NCBI GenBank assembly: GCA_945860165.1
Contig: CAMAPL010000008.1
Span: 42,061 to 106,060 of the forward strand
Direction: 5' to 3'
DNA from: Rhizobium sp. Q54
GTDB lineage: Bacteria > Pseudomonadota > Alphaproteobacteria > Micropepsales > Micropepsaceae
Length of the DNA stretch: 64,000 nucleotides
The notes below the pieces were generated by a model that made no database searches, was not told the origin of the DNA, and saw nothing but the letters and a program-made list of their open reading frames with translations. The position numbers were made by a program, and so were the translations under genes. Below, one piece after another: positions 37,656 through 47,728 of the stretch (the stretch's first letter is position 1; every line of letters starts with the position of its first letter).

Positions 37656-38315
37656 ATGATTTCGGTCGTTATTCCCACATCAAATTCCGAACGCCTGCTG
37701 CCGCGCTGTTTCGACAGCCTGATCACGGCGGCAGTGCGGGGCGTGGTGCGCGAAGTGATCGTGAGCGATTGCGGCTCGACAGATGCAACCCTCGCCATCG
37801 CCGATGCCGCGGGGGCGCATATCGTCAATGCCAAAAAGGGCCGCAGTACCCAGCTGGCGCAAGGCGCGGTCACCGCAAAAAGCGACTGGCTGCTGTTCCT
37901 GCATCCTGAAACCGCGCTGGAGCCGGGCTGGGAAGTGGAGGCGGAGTCCTTTATCGATCAGGCGGTAATGGAGTGGCCACGCGCGGCGGTGTTCCGCTTC
38001 GCGCTGGAAGATTTCAGCGGCGAAGCCCGGCGTTCCGAAGCCAAGGCGGCGCTGCGCACCGCGCTGTTCGCGCTGCCGCTGGGCGACCAGGGCCTGCTGA
38101 TCTCCAAGCATCTCTACCAGAAGATCGGCGGTTACCGTGCACTTGCCGATATGGAAGACGCCGATATCGTGCGCCGGATCGGGCGTCGGCGGCTGGTGAG
38201 TTTGCGCTCTCGCGCCATCAATGTGTCGCCGCCGGCTAAAACCGCATGGCGCGGCTTCACCCTAACCCTGCTGCACGCTTTGCGCGTGCCCAGCCGTGTC
38301 GTCGCAAAGCTCTGA
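37656..38315 (+). CDS. Family 2 glycosyltransferase
   Basis: 219 residues; start at 37656 (MISVVIPTSN) fits the GT2 N terminus. Motifs: REVIVSDCGSTDATLAIADAAGA and SDWLLFLHPETALEPGW (the usual DxD is replaced by HPET, as HADT in the rSAM/selenodomain-associated subgroup). No membrane segments. Acceptor unknown. Convergent with the lytic transglycosylase, adjacent ends. Confidence 0.8.
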   Translation: MISVVIPTSNSERLLPRCFDSLITAAVRGVVREVIVSDCGSTDATLAIADAAGAHIVNAKKGRSTQLAQGAVTAKSDWLLFLHPETALEPGWEVEAESFIDQAVMEWPRAAVFRFALEDFSGEARRSEAKAALRTALFALPLGDQGLLISKHLYQKIGGYRALADMEDADIVRRIGRRRLVSLRSRAINVSPPAKTAWRGFTLTLLHALRVPSRVVAKL

Positions 38316-40139
38316 CTATTTCTCCGAACTGAGCCTGAGGCCGTAAGCATTCACCGATGGCGCCGCCGCTGTGCCCTGCGAGGGCCGGTAGATGGGCCAC
38401 TGGCCGCGCGCGGTTTCATCCAGGCTGTTGGCGTCCTGCCCGAAGCGGCGGCGATAGAGCCAGTGATAGACCATCAGCCGCTTCACATAGGAGCGCGTTT
38501 CCGCCATCGGAATGCTTTCCACGAACAGCAGGGGATCGTTGCCGCCGGCCTTGGTGTTGCGCCAGCGGCTTACAGAGCTGGGTCCCGCATTATAGGCGGC
38601 GCCGAGTTCCAGCAGGTTGCCATCCAGCTGGTTCAGCAGCATCTCGATATACTTCTGGCCCGCCGCCAGCGCGGTGGCCGGATTGTTGAGCGTGTCGGTA
38701 TCTGTCACGCCCAGCCGCTTGGCCGTGGCCGGCATGATCTGCATCAACCCGCGCGCCCCCACCGGCGAGGTGGCCGACACCTGAAAGCGGCTTTCGATGC
38801 GGGCAAAGGCCAGCACTAGCGATGAATCGATGCGATAACCGCCATCGGGACTGTAGGGTGGCACGGGGAACAGCCCGGTCAGCATCAACCCGCGCGCGGC
38901 GCTTTTTTCCGAGGCGCGCAATTCGACATTGGGAACGCCGATGCCGCGCGCCAGCGCCGACATGGCCGGATCGAGCCGTTCATTGTTGTCGACAAAGGCG
39001 CGGTTGAGCTCGGGACCGACAAATTCGCTTTCCCCGATCTGCCACAGCGCCACGGCGCGGCGCGACGCGGGCACGGCCATCAGGTCGCGAAAATCGCCTT
39101 CATTCAGGATGGCGTCGGCAAATCCGGTCTGGGTGTCGATGCCCAGGGCGCGCTCGGCGATCAGGCCGTAAAAGCTGGGCTGCTTTTCAGCGGCAAAACT
39201 CAGCAGGGTGACGACCTTCAGTGCGTCTCCCGACTGCATATGGGCGCGCGCGGCCCAGAAAGCGGCCTGCGCTCGCAGGCTGTTCTGCGCGGCAGGCGTT
39301 TCGGCCAGTCTTTCCAGGATGGCGACGGCATCGGTCCAGCGGCCCATGCGATAGGCGGCGAAACCCGCATCCCACAAAAGCTGCGGCACGGCGGGATCGG
39401 ACACCGACGATGCGGTACGCCAGGAATCGGCATCGCGGCCTTCGGCGCGATAGGACGCGGCGACGCGATGCGACAGGATCGCGATATCGGTGGGCGTGGC
39501 GGTGGCGCGCACGCCGTCCAGCAGCGCTAGCGCCTGGTCCGGATTTCCTGCCCGGATGGCGATGAAGATCGAGGGCATAACAGCCCGCCCAGCCTCCGAG
39601 GAAGGCGTCGGTTCGATCAGTTCCAGGTCCTCATACCCGCCGGTGCGGCTGCCGACGCCGCGCGGGGCAGGGATGTTGGTCACAACGGCGAGTTTGATGC
39701 GCTTTTTTTCGCGGCGGACGGTGCGCGTGGAATTGGCCACCGCCAGGCGATAGACGCGGTCGGCGATAGCAGTGTCGCGATTCTGTCCCAGCCAATCCAC
39801 TAGCGCCTGAAGCGTCACGCTGCGCTTGGGAACATTCAGGAAACCGATCGCTTCGGCATAGGGCTGCAGCGTCGTGTCGCTGACCCTGGCGAGAAGCGCT
39901 CTGGCCTTGGTGCTCTGACCGGAACGTTTCGCCGTCATGATCTGGCGATACAGCGCGACATCGTCGGCGGACAGAATCTGGGGCGCCACGGAAAGAAAGG
40001 TCGGCGCCATGGTCGCGGGCGGGTTTGCGCGCGCGGGCGGCTGCGACGACACGGCGGTTTGTGCCGTCGCCGGCATGGTCTGCGCGGCGGACAGCAGGAC
40101 AGCAAAAGCAGCGCGCGTGAGAATGGCCAGATCCTTCAA
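38316..40139 (-). CDS. Soluble lytic murein transglycosylase
   Basis: 607 residues with a signal peptide (ending TAQ or so near residue 27). A long helical superhelix domain precedes the C-terminal catalytic SLT domain: LAFARIESRFQVSATSPVGARGL with the catalytic Glu, QIMPATAKRLG and ELGAAYNAGPSSVSRW. Cleaves peptidoglycan glycan strands in the periplasm, producing substrates for NagZ-type recycling. Confidence 0.92.
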   Translation of the reverse strand: MKDLAILTRAAFAVLLSAAQTMPATAQTAVSSQPPARANPPATMAPTFLSVAPQILSADDVALYRQIMTAKRSGQSTKARALLARVSDTTLQPYAEAIGFLNVPKRSVTLQALVDWLGQNRDTAIADRVYRLAVANSTRTVRREKKRIKLAVVTNIPAPRGVGSRTGGYEDLELIEPTPSSEAGRAVMPSIFIAIRAGNPDQALALLDGVRATATPTDIAILSHRVAASYRAEGRDADSWRTASSVSDPAVPQLLWDAGFAAYRMGRWTDAVAILERLAETPAAQNSLRAQAAFWAARAHMQSGDALKVVTLLSFAAEKQPSFYGLIAERALGIDTQTGFADAILNEGDFRDLMAVPASRRAVALWQIGESEFVGPELNRAFVDNNERLDPAMSALARGIGVPNVELRASEKSAARGLMLTGLFPVPPYSPDGGYRIDSSLVLAFARIESRFQVSATSPVGARGLMQIMPATAKRLGVTDTDTLNNPATALAAGQKYIEMLLNQLDGNLLELGAAYNAGPSSVSRWRNTKAGGNDPLLFVESIPMAETRSYVKRLMVYHWLYRRRFGQDANSLDETARGQWPIYRPSQGTAAAPSVNAYGLRLSSEK

Positions 40140-40154
40140 AGCGGAAAAACCTAG

Positions 40155-41003
40155 TTAGCCTGCGTTGCCGGTTCCGGCAACCTGCTCCGGCAGGCCCAAT
40201 ATTTTCATTTTGTCCCGCACGGCCTGCAGATCGTGCCAGGCGAGTTTCTTGTGCGTCGGCTGGCGCAGCAGATAGGCGGGATGTAAGGTCGGCATGAGCG
40301 GCACCATCACATCACCAACGCGATATTCCAGCCAACGACCGCGCAACTTCATAATGCCGTCGGAAATGCCCACCACATGGCGCGCCGCCACCGCGCCCAG
40401 CAGGATGATAATTTTGGGCTGCGCCAGTTCGATATGACGGCGCAGGAAGGGAAGGCAGGCGGCGGCTTCTTCCGGCGTCGGATCGCGATTGTCCGGCGGC
40501 CGCCAGCTGATGACATTGGTGATATAGGCGTTGGTCTTGCGGTCCAGCGCGATGCTGGCCAGCATCTTGTCCAGCAAATGCCCGGCGCGGCCGACAAAAG
40601 GTTTTCCGCTACGGTCTTCGTCACGGCCAGGCGCTTCGCCGATTAGCATGATGCGCCCTTCCGCTACGCCGTCGGCGAACACCATGTTGGTGGCGGTACG
40701 CTTGAGGGCGCAGCCTTCGAAGGCTTCCAGCGCGGCTTTGAGTTCTGGCAGAGAGTTGGCGGCAGTGGCGGCGGCCTGGGCGTTACCGATGGCATCGCCG
40801 TCCATATCTATTGCCGCTCCGGCTCTCGCCAACGCAGCGGGCAAGGCGACCGGCGCGCGGGCAGGAGCCGGGCGTGGCGGTGCCGGAGCCTGCAACGGCG
40901 TCACCGAGGCTTTGGCCGTCAGCCGGTTGACTGGCTGTTCCGCGATGGCTTCATCAGCCCCGGCTTCGATCAGCCAGTTCAAGGTGGGTAAGGTATCGTT
41001 CAT
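40155..41003 (-). CDS. Uracil-DNA glycosylase family protein
   Basis: 282 residues from ATG 41003 (MNDTLPTLNW). Motif GEAPGRDEDRSGKPFVGRAGHLLDKM and C-terminal LMPTLHPAYLLRQP are of the family 4-like uracil-DNA glycosylases. Only one cysteine is seen in FEGCALKRTATN where classical family 4 enzymes have CxxC, so the Fe-S cluster may be absent or differently bound; this is usual in the alphaproteobacterial subgroup. Ala/Pro-rich stretch near residues 30-60. Divergent from ETF-QO. Confidence 0.87.
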   Translation of the reverse strand: MNDTLPTLNWLIEAGADEAIAEQPVNRLTAKASVTPLQAPAPPRPAPARAPVALPAALARAGAAIDMDGDAIGNAQAAATAANSLPELKAALEAFEGCALKRTATNMVFADGVAEGRIMLIGEAPGRDEDRSGKPFVGRAGHLLDKMLASIALDRKTNAYITNVISWRPPDNRDPTPEEAAACLPFLRRHIELAQPKIIILLGAVAARHVVGISDGIMKLRGRWLEYRVGDVMVPLMPTLHPAYLLRQPTHKKLAWHDLQAVRDKMKILGLPEQVAGTGNAG

Positions 41004-41071
41004 TGCCGCCATCCTAGGCTTCCGGGACACGGCAAGGCCAGTTAGAAAAGACACAAAGAACAAGGCGATTC

Positions 41072-42715
41072 ATGGCCGAAGCCCGGGAAAGCATCGAGTA
41101 TGACGTGGTCATCGTCGGCGGCGGCCCGGCGGGGCTGGCGGCGGCGATCCGGCTGAAGCAGCTGTCTGCCGAGATCAGTGTCTGCGTGCTGGAGAAAGGT
41201 TCCGAGATCGGGGCGCATATCCTGTCCGGCGCGGTGATCGATCCCAGGGCCCTGGCCGAACTGATCCCCGACTGGAAGGCCAAGGGCGCGCCGGTCGAAA
41301 CCCAGGTTACCGAAGACCGCTTCTGTTTCTTCACCAAGGGCGTGGCGCTCACCATTCCGCATTTCCTGCTTCCGCCGCTGATGAGCAACCTGGGCAGTTA
41401 CATCGTCAGCCTGTCCAATCTGTGCAAATGGCTGGCGAGCCAGGCCGAAAGCCTGGGCGTGGAAATCTACCCAGGCTTTCCCGCGCACGAACTGATTGTC
41501 GAAGGCGACGTGGTGAAGGGCGTCGTGACCGGCGATCTGGGCGTCGCAAAAGACGGCCGTCACAAGGACGGCTACACGCCGGGCATGGAGTTGCGCGGTA
41601 AATACACATTCTTCGCCGAAGGCGCGCGCGGTTCGCTATCCAAGCAGCTCTGCGCGCTATTTCGCCTGCAGGACGGCCGTGAGCCGCAGAAGTTCGGCAT
41701 CGGGCTGAAGGAATTGTGGGAGCTGCCGCCCGGCCAGCACAAAAAGGGCCTAGCGCTGCACGGCATGGGCTGGCCGCTGGACACCGAAACCGGCGGCGGC
41801 CTGTTCATGTATCACTGGGGCGAAAATCTCTGCTCCATCGGCCTGGTGGTGCATCTCAATTACAAGAATCCCTGGCTGGACCCGTTCGGCGAATTCCAGC
41901 GCGCCAAGACCCACCCCGCCATCGCCTGTGTCCTCAAGGGCGGCAAGCGCATCGGCTATGGCGCGCGCGCCATCACCGAGGGCGGCTACCAGTCGGTGCC
42001 GCAACTGTCGTTTCCGGGCGGGGCGCTGATCGGCTGTAGTGCGGGCTTCGTCAACCTGCCGCGCATCAAGGGCAGCCACAATGCGATGAAGACGGGAATG
42101 TTGGCGGCGGAGGCGGTCGCGGACGCGCTCAAGGCGGGCAGGGCCAGTGACAGGCTTTCGGCGTATGACGACGCCTATGCCAAAAGCTGGGTGGCCAAGG
42201 ATCTGTACCCGGTGCGCAACGCCAAGCCGCTCTGGTCCCGGCTGGGGACCCTGCTGGCGCTGCCCCTGATCGGTCTGGATATCTGGACCAGCCAGCTGTT
42301 CGGCTTTTCCGTGCTACCCACTCTGGGGCACGGCAAACCCGACTTCGCCAGTCTGCGTAAGGCTGCCGACAGTGTGAAACTTGCCTATCCTAAGCCCGAT
42401 GGAACCCTGACCTTCGACCGGCTTTCGAGCGTTTTCGTCTCGAACACCAATCATGCGGAAGACCAGCCGGTGCACCTGGTGCTGAAAGACCCGGCCATTC
42501 CCATTTCGGTCAATTTGCCCGAGTATGGCGAACCGGCGCAGCGCTACTGTCCGGCGGGCGTATATGAAGTGATCGAGGAGGCCGCAGGACCGCGGTTCCA
42601 GATCAACGCCCAGAATTGCGTGCATTGCAAAACCTGCGACATCAAGGATCCGTCGCAGAATATCACCTGGGTTACGCCCGAAGGCGGCGGCGGGCCCAAT
42701 TACACTAATATGTAG
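41072..42715 (+). CDS. Electron-transfer flavoprotein:ubiquinone oxidoreductase
   Basis: 547 residues. FAD-binding VVIVGGGPAGLAAAIRL at the N terminus, the membrane-associated ubiquinone region in the middle, and the C-terminal [4Fe-4S] motif CVHCKTCDIKDPSQNITW. Passes electrons from fatty-acid and amino-acid dehydrogenases to ubiquinone at the inner membrane. The subunits of ETF itself are not in the window. Confidence 0.96.
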   Translation: MAEARESIEYDVVIVGGGPAGLAAAIRLKQLSAEISVCVLEKGSEIGAHILSGAVIDPRALAELIPDWKAKGAPVETQVTEDRFCFFTKGVALTIPHFLLPPLMSNLGSYIVSLSNLCKWLASQAESLGVEIYPGFPAHELIVEGDVVKGVVTGDLGVAKDGRHKDGYTPGMELRGKYTFFAEGARGSLSKQLCALFRLQDGREPQKFGIGLKELWELPPGQHKKGLALHGMGWPLDTETGGGLFMYHWGENLCSIGLVVHLNYKNPWLDPFGEFQRAKTHPAIACVLKGGKRIGYGARAITEGGYQSVPQLSFPGGALIGCSAGFVNLPRIKGSHNAMKTGMLAAEAVADALKAGRASDRLSAYDDAYAKSWVAKDLYPVRNAKPLWSRLGTLLALPLIGLDIWTSQLFGFSVLPTLGHGKPDFASLRKAADSVKLAYPKPDGTLTFDRLSSVFVSNTNHAEDQPVHLVLKDPAIPISVNLPEYGEPAQRYCPAGVYEVIEEAAGPRFQINAQNCVHCKTCDIKDPSQNITWVTPEGGGGPNYTNM

Positions 42716-42723
42716 GAGCTGGC

Positions 42724-44409
42724 GTGCGTCGCACTGTGTCCCTGTTTGCCACTGCCCTGCTGCTGACGGGCTGCGCCATCGCGCCGGGAGCGGACGTCAG
42801 TCCCGAGAATGAGCGCGACGCCGAAGCTTTCTCCACCTATCTGTCAGCCCGCTTCGCGGCCTCCGAGCATGACCTGCCCGGGGCGGCGCGCTATTACGGC
42901 AAGGCGTTGTCGAACGACCCCGCCAATCAGTCTCTGCTGGCGCTGTCCTTCTACTATTCCAGCACCGCCGGCGATTTCGAAGCCGCGGGAAAGTATGCGC
43001 AATCCGTGGTGGCCGCCACGCCCGACGACCGTGCCGCGCGGCTGGCGCTGGCCGTCATAGCTTTCAAGCGCAATAATTATGCCGATGTGCGCCGGCAATT
43101 GACGCAATCGGCCAAGGGGCCTTTCACGGCCCTGACCCTGTCGCTGTTCGATGCCTGGGCGGCGGCGGCGTTGCGCGACAATGCCGGCATTGGAAAAGAC
43201 TTGCAGCAGCTGACCGAGCAGAAGGGTGCCGAAAACATGGCAGCCTTCCATACCGCGCTTCTGCAGGACTATCTGGGCAAAGCCGAAGCCGCCGAAGCCG
43301 CCTATAAAAAAGCGATGACATCGCCGGCGCCGCCGCCGCGTGTGCTGGAAGCATATGGCCGTTTTCTGGAACGCAATGGCCGGGGCAAGACCGCCGAATT
43401 GCTCTACCGTTCGCATCTCCGCAATGGCGGGTTGGCCACCGTGGTTCGTCCCGGCCTGGCGCGTATCGCCGCAAACCAGAAGCCGGAAAGCCTGATCCGC
43501 ACACCCGCAGATGGCGCTGCCGAGGCGCTGTTCGGGATCGCCGCGTCGCTCACCGACGGCCAGAGCGCCGATGTTTCCATTCTCTATCTGCGGATGGCGC
43601 TGTATTTGCGGCCCGATCTGGGACTGGCCAATGTGCTGCTGGCCGACCGTTTTGAAACCCTGCGCAAGCATGACGCCGCGATTGCCATCTATCACACCAT
43701 TCCGCCGGACTCGCCTTACTACCGCATGGCGCAGGTGCGGGCGGCGCTGAACCAGCAGCGGCTGGGACGGGGTGACGCTGCTGTCGTCGACCTGAAGAAG
43801 CTGGTGGCCGCCGATCCGGGCGATAGCGAAAGCTGGGTGGCGCTGGGCGATACCTACCGCGCGGCCGAAAAATATGCCGAGGCCATCACCGCCTATGACG
43901 CTGCGGAAAAAGCCATCGTCACGCCTGCGCGGCGGGACTGGCCGATGTTTTACGCCCGCGCCATGGCGAAGGAGCGGTTGAAGCGGCTGGACGATTCCGA
44001 AATCGATATCCAGATCGCCCTGAAACTGTCGCCGGACCAGCCCGAACTGCTGAACTATCTCGGCTATAGCTGGGTGGATCGCGGCCGCAAGATTCCCGAG
44101 GCGCTGGCGATGCTGGAAAAGGCGCGCAAGCTGCGCCCCTATGACGGCTATATCGTCGATAGCGTGGGATGGGCCTATTACCAGCTGGGCCGCTATCACG
44201 AAGCGGCCAAGACGCTGAACGTGGCGGTGCTGCTGGTGCCCAGCGACCCCACCATCAACGACCATCTGGGCGATGCGCTGTGGCGGTACGGCAAGAAGAT
44301 CGCAGCCCGCTTCCAGTGGAACCATGCTATCACCTTCAGCGGCAACGACGACGAGAAATCCTCGATCGAGCGCAAGCTGAAGACCGGCCTGAGCGAAAAG
44401 CCCGCCTGA
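42724..44409 (+). CDS. TPR-repeat lipoprotein
   Basis: 561 residues with GTG start and lipobox LLTGC (Cys16 or so), so exported and lipid-anchored. The rest is a chain of TPR units, for example SWVALGDTYRAAEKYAEAITAYDAA and DSVGWAYYQLGRYHEAAKTL near the end. Likely a scaffold. It begins eight bases after ETF-QO and ends four bases before ispE; the neighbourhood is conserved but the role is unknown. Confidence 0.85.
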   Translation: MRRTVSLFATALLLTGCAIAPGADVSPENERDAEAFSTYLSARFAASEHDLPGAARYYGKALSNDPANQSLLALSFYYSSTAGDFEAAGKYAQSVVAATPDDRAARLALAVIAFKRNNYADVRRQLTQSAKGPFTALTLSLFDAWAAAALRDNAGIGKDLQQLTEQKGAENMAAFHTALLQDYLGKAEAAEAAYKKAMTSPAPPPRVLEAYGRFLERNGRGKTAELLYRSHLRNGGLATVVRPGLARIAANQKPESLIRTPADGAAEALFGIAASLTDGQSADVSILYLRMALYLRPDLGLANVLLADRFETLRKHDAAIAIYHTIPPDSPYYRMAQVRAALNQQRLGRGDAAVVDLKKLVAADPGDSESWVALGDTYRAAEKYAEAITAYDAAEKAIVTPARRDWPMFYARAMAKERLKRLDDSEIDIQIALKLSPDQPELLNYLGYSWVDRGRKIPEALAMLEKARKLRPYDGYIVDSVGWAYYQLGRYHEAAKTLNVAVLLVPSDPTINDHLGDALWRYGKKIAARFQWNHAITFSGNDDEKSSIERKLKTGLSEKPA

Positions 44410-44413
44410 CGTC

Positions 44414-45298
44414 ATGCTTGAGCGCGCGCCTGCCAAGATAAACCTGTTCTTGCATGTCGGCGTCCGCCGCGATGATGGCTTTCATCCGCTGCAAAGCCTG
44501 GTCGTGTTCACCGACCTTGGGGATGAACTAGCGCTTGAATCGGCGGAAACCTTGTCTCTGAAGGTCCAGGGACCGTTCGCCGCCGGACTGGACGGCGAGG
44601 GCGACAATCTCGTGTTGCGGGCAGGCAGGGCGCTTCTTGAAAGAAACGCTTTGGGAAGTCAGGGGGCGGCCATGACCCTGACCAAGAATCTGCCGGTGGC
44701 GTCTGGCATCGGCGGTGGCTCGGCCGACGCGGCGGCGGCGCTGCGTGGCTTGCGGCGCTCGTGGAATGTCGCCGCTGATGATAATTCGCTCTGTGACCTT
44801 GCCGCCACGCTGGGGTCCGATATTCCCGTCTGTGTAGGCGCAATGCCGGCCTTGATGGAAGGGCGCGGCGAGATATTGCGCCGCGTCGAGGCCATGCCGC
44901 GCGTCGCCATGCTGCTGGCCAACCCAAACGTCGCGGTACCCACAAAAGATGTCTACGCCGCGCTTCATGTCCGCAGCGGCGTGGAGATGACTTTGCCCCA
45001 GGCAGGTTTTCGCGACACCGCCGACCTGCTGCGCTTTCTGGAAACCACCCGCAACGATCTGGAAGCGCCGGCGCGCGCCCTCCAGCCGGTCATCGGGGAG
45101 GTGCTCACCGCCATGGCGGCCCTGCCGGGCGCGCTGTTCACCCGCATGTGCGGCAGCGGCGCCACCTGTTTCGGCATTTTCGCGGACGAGGACTGCTGCC
45201 GCCGCGCTGCAGACCTTTTGAAGGCGGCGTCACCGGGCTGGTGGATCGCACCCACCTTTGTCCAGCAAACCGGCATTGCGCATACGCAGGTCGGCTAG
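44414..45298 (+). CDS. ispE: 4-diphosphocytidyl-2-C-methyl-D-erythritol kinase
   Basis: 294-residue GHMP kinase of the MEP isoprenoid pathway. N-terminal ERAPAKINLFLHVGVRRDDGFH, ATP loop LPVASGIGGGSADAAAALR and C-terminal MCGSGATCFGIF are all in place. The polyprenyl synthase at 45.7 kb uses products of this pathway. Confidence 0.95.
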   Translation: MLERAPAKINLFLHVGVRRDDGFHPLQSLVVFTDLGDELALESAETLSLKVQGPFAAGLDGEGDNLVLRAGRALLERNALGSQGAAMTLTKNLPVASGIGGGSADAAAALRGLRRSWNVAADDNSLCDLAATLGSDIPVCVGAMPALMEGRGEILRRVEAMPRVAMLLANPNVAVPTKDVYAALHVRSGVEMTLPQAGFRDTADLLRFLETTRNDLEAPARALQPVIGEVLTAMAALPGALFTRMCGSGATCFGIFADEDCCRRAADLLKAASPGWWIAPTFVQQTGIAHTQVG

Positions 45299-45383
45299 GA
45301 CATCGGTCCTACGCCCGGCGGGCTTTAAGACGAATTTAACCTTGCTAGCTTGATCCTGCGCCGCGATACGCGAAGGAGACCCC

Positions 45384-45665
45384 ATGGCCAAAGAGCCCAA
45401 AGCCCCCGAAATCATCTTTGTCGACAATCCGCTGGCCCCCGATATCTATGCCACGGGCGCGACCGGATTTTTCGTTTCCAATGGTGCCATCTCCATCACC
45501 CTTGAGTCCATCCGCGCCGACCATAACGAACCGCCCGGCCCGCTGAAGCGGGTGGTGGTGGGGCGGCTAGTGATGCCGGCGGCCGGTGCACAGGGCCTGG
45601 CCATCGGGCTGTTCGATTTCCTAGAAAAGCAGGGCTTCAAATACGACAAGCCGCCAGGGGCTTAG
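45384..45665 (+). CDS. Conserved hypothetical protein (93 residues)
   Basis: Small soluble protein: IIFVDNPLAPDIYATGATGFF, then VSNGAISITLESIRADHNEPPG and KRVVVGRLVMPAAGAQGLAIGLFDFLEKQG. The layout (beta sandwich start, LVMP.AGAQGLA helix) recalls DUF3467-type proteins, but the match is by impression only. Has its own leader of about 85 bases with GAAGGAGA before the ATG. Confidence 0.6.
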   Translation: MAKEPKAPEIIFVDNPLAPDIYATGATGFFVSNGAISITLESIRADHNEPPGPLKRVVVGRLVMPAAGAQGLAIGLFDFLEKQGFKYDKPPGA

Positions 45666-45674
45666 TATCCGCGC

Positions 45675-46694
45675 TTAGTACGCTCTGTCGACGCAGAAAT
45701 CTGCAATGTCCGCCAGGGCGCGCTTGATGTCGCTGTCGGGCAGGACGCGCAATGCTGTCTTGGCGTCGTCGGCATAGGCGCGTGCCCGCCGCATGGTTTC
45801 CTGAATGGAACCGGTCTGCTCGATCAGCGTGATCGCGTGGTCCAGGTCGCTTTCGGTCTGGTTGGCGGTTTCGATTACCCGTTTCCAGAACGGCTTGTTG
45901 GCTTCCTTAGAGCGCGCATAGGCCAGGATGATCGGCAAGGTCATCTTGGCTTCGCGGAAATCGTCGCCCACTGACTTTCCCATCAGGGCCTGGCGGCCGG
46001 AATAATCCAGCGCATCGTCCACCAGCTGGAAGGCGATGCCGAGATTTTTGCCGTAATCGCGCATGCCGGAAACAAATTCGTCGCTCTGGCCGGTCAGCAG
46101 CGCGCCGGAATGGGCTGCGGCGGCGAACAGCGCCGCGGTCTTGGCCGACACGACGCTGAGGTAATGCGCCTCGGTCACCGACAAATTGTTCGAGGATTTT
46201 AGCTGCATCACTTCGCCTTCGGCGATCACCGCTGACGCGCCCGCCAGAATATCGAGCACCGCGAGATTGTCGGTCTCCACCATCAGCTGGAAAGCGCGGC
46301 TGAACAGGAAGTCGCCCACCAGCACGGACGGCTTGTTGCCCCACATCAGGTTGGCGGAGACCTTGCCACGGCGCAGGGCGCTTTCATCCACCACATCGTC
46401 ATGCAGCAACGTGGCGGTGTGAATGAACTCCACCGCAGCAGCTAGGCGTACATGATGGTCGCCCGTGTAACCGCCGGCCTGCGCCGCCGCCAGGGTCAGC
46501 ATCGGGCGCAGTCGCTTGCCGCCGGAATCGATCAGGTGCCTGGCGAGATCGGGGATCAGCGCCACGCCCGAGGTCATGCGGGCATGGATCAGTATGTCGG
46601 TGGCGGCCATATCGGTGATCACCAGCGCATGCAATCTCTCTACCGGCGAAATGTCGCCTGCCTTGGAATGCCTCAGAGTATCATGCCCATCCAT
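45675..46694 (-). CDS. ispB: Polyprenyl diphosphate synthase (octaprenyl/decaprenyl type)
   Basis: 339-residue trans-prenyltransferase. First Asp-rich motif LLHDDVVDES and second QLVDDALDYSG are intact, with GGKRLRPMLTL upstream. Supplies the side chain of ubiquinone, the acceptor of ETF-QO. Chain length cannot be read from sequence by eye. Divergent from the DUF2007 gene; convergent with the 93-residue gene, whose stop is nine bases away. Confidence 0.9.
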   Translation of the reverse strand: MDGHDTLRHSKAGDISPVERLHALVITDMAATDILIHARMTSGVALIPDLARHLIDSGGKRLRPMLTLAAAQAGGYTGDHHVRLAAAVEFIHTATLLHDDVVDESALRRGKVSANLMWGNKPSVLVGDFLFSRAFQLMVETDNLAVLDILAGASAVIAEGEVMQLKSSNNLSVTEAHYLSVVSAKTAALFAAAAHSGALLTGQSDEFVSGMRDYGKNLGIAFQLVDDALDYSGRQALMGKSVGDDFREAKMTLPIILAYARSKEANKPFWKRVIETANQTESDLDHAITLIEQTGSIQETMRRARAYADDAKTALRVLPDSDIKRALADIADFCVDRAY

Positions 46695-46768
46695 GGGCGT
46701 GAGAATACTGGACCCGTTCTATGCACTGCAAGGGCGACAAAAGCGCCTATTTTCGTTATAAATATGAA

Positions 46769-46984
46769 ATGCGTCCGGTTCTCGTCACCACCGATCCGGT
46801 GGTTCTCAATTATGCCGCCAATGTCCTGTCGCAGGAGGGTATCGAATCTGTCGTGTTTGATACCCATGCCAGTGTCATGGACGGCAGCATGGGCTTCCTG
46901 CCGCGCCGGCTGATGGTGCTGGACGAGGACTTCGCCCGCGCGCAAACGCTGCTGGGTGAGGCTGTGCCGGACGCGATGCCGTGA
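46769..46984 (+). CDS. DUF2007 family protein
   Basis: 71 residues from ATG 46769; pattern MRPVLVTTDPVVLNYAANVL, SQEGIESVVFDTH and ARRLMVLDEDFARAQ is typical of this small ferredoxin-like family (putative signal-transducing proteins). Its TGA overlaps the GTG of the methyltransferase gene. Confidence 0.78.
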   Translation: MRPVLVTTDPVVLNYAANVLSQEGIESVVFDTHASVMDGSMGFLPRRLMVLDEDFARAQTLLGEAVPDAMP

Positions 46985-47697
46985 GTGATACATTTCTGGA
47001 TGGCCGGGTGCGAGTGGTGCAGCCCGATAGCGGCTTTCGCGCCGGGCTGGATGCAGTGATGCTGGCCGCCTGCGTACCTGCCCAAAGCGGGCAGGCGGCC
47101 CTGGAACTGGGCAGTGGTGTAGGCACCGCCAGCCTGTGCCTGGCGGCGCGGGTTCCGCAGCTGGTCCTGACCGGCGTGGAGATTGACGCCGGACTGGCCA
47201 AGCTGGCCCAGGGCAATGCCGCAGCCAATGGCGCCGATGCCCGATTTGTGGCCGCCGATATCTTCGCTTTGCCGTCCGACCTGAAACGCGATTTCGACCA
47301 AGTGTTCTGTAATCCACCCTTTCATGGCGAGGGGCAGGAATCGCCGGATTCTGCCCGCGCCACCGCCCTGATGGACTGCGGCCAGTTGTGCGATTGGTTG
47401 AAACTTGGGCTGCAACGCACTGTTTCCGGTGGATTTTTCACCGCCATCCTGCGCGCCGGCAGGCTGAATGAGGCTTTGGGGGCCTTGCCGGAACGGGGCG
47501 TTTGCGCCTTTCCGCTGTGGCCCCATGCGGGGGAAGCGGCCAAGCGGGTGATCGTGCAGGCGCGCAAGGGATCGCTGGCGCCTTTCGCGCTGCTGCCGGG
47601 GTTAATTCTGCACCAGGAAAACGGCGACTGGACGGACCAAAGCGCGGCTGTGTTGCGGCGCGGTGAAGCGCTTGCCCTGTCCGGAGCCCGCCTATAG
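46981..47697 (+). CDS. tRNA1(Val) N6-adenine methyltransferase-like (TrmN6 family)
   Basis: 238 residues, GTG start overlapping the DUF2007 stop. SAM-binding [16 protein letters not shown] and catalytic NPPF in [11 protein letters not shown] mark an N6-adenine or related RNA/protein methyltransferase of the COG4123 group. Substrate assignment to tRNA1(Val) A37 is by family only. Confidence 0.85.
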   Translation: MSDTFLDGRVRVVQPDSGFRAGLDAVMLAACVPAQSGQAALELGSGVGTASLCLAARVPQLVLTGVEIDAGLAKLAQGNAAANGADARFVAADIFALPSDLKRDFDQVFCNPPFHGEGQESPDSARATALMDCGQLCDWLKLGLQRTVSGGFFTAILRAGRLNEALGALPERGVCAFPLWPHAGEAAKRVIVQARKGSLAPFALLPGLILHQENGDWTDQSAAVLRRGEALALSGARL

Positions 47698-47728
47698 GTT
47701 CCGGCCACTCCCAGACAGGCAAGAATCG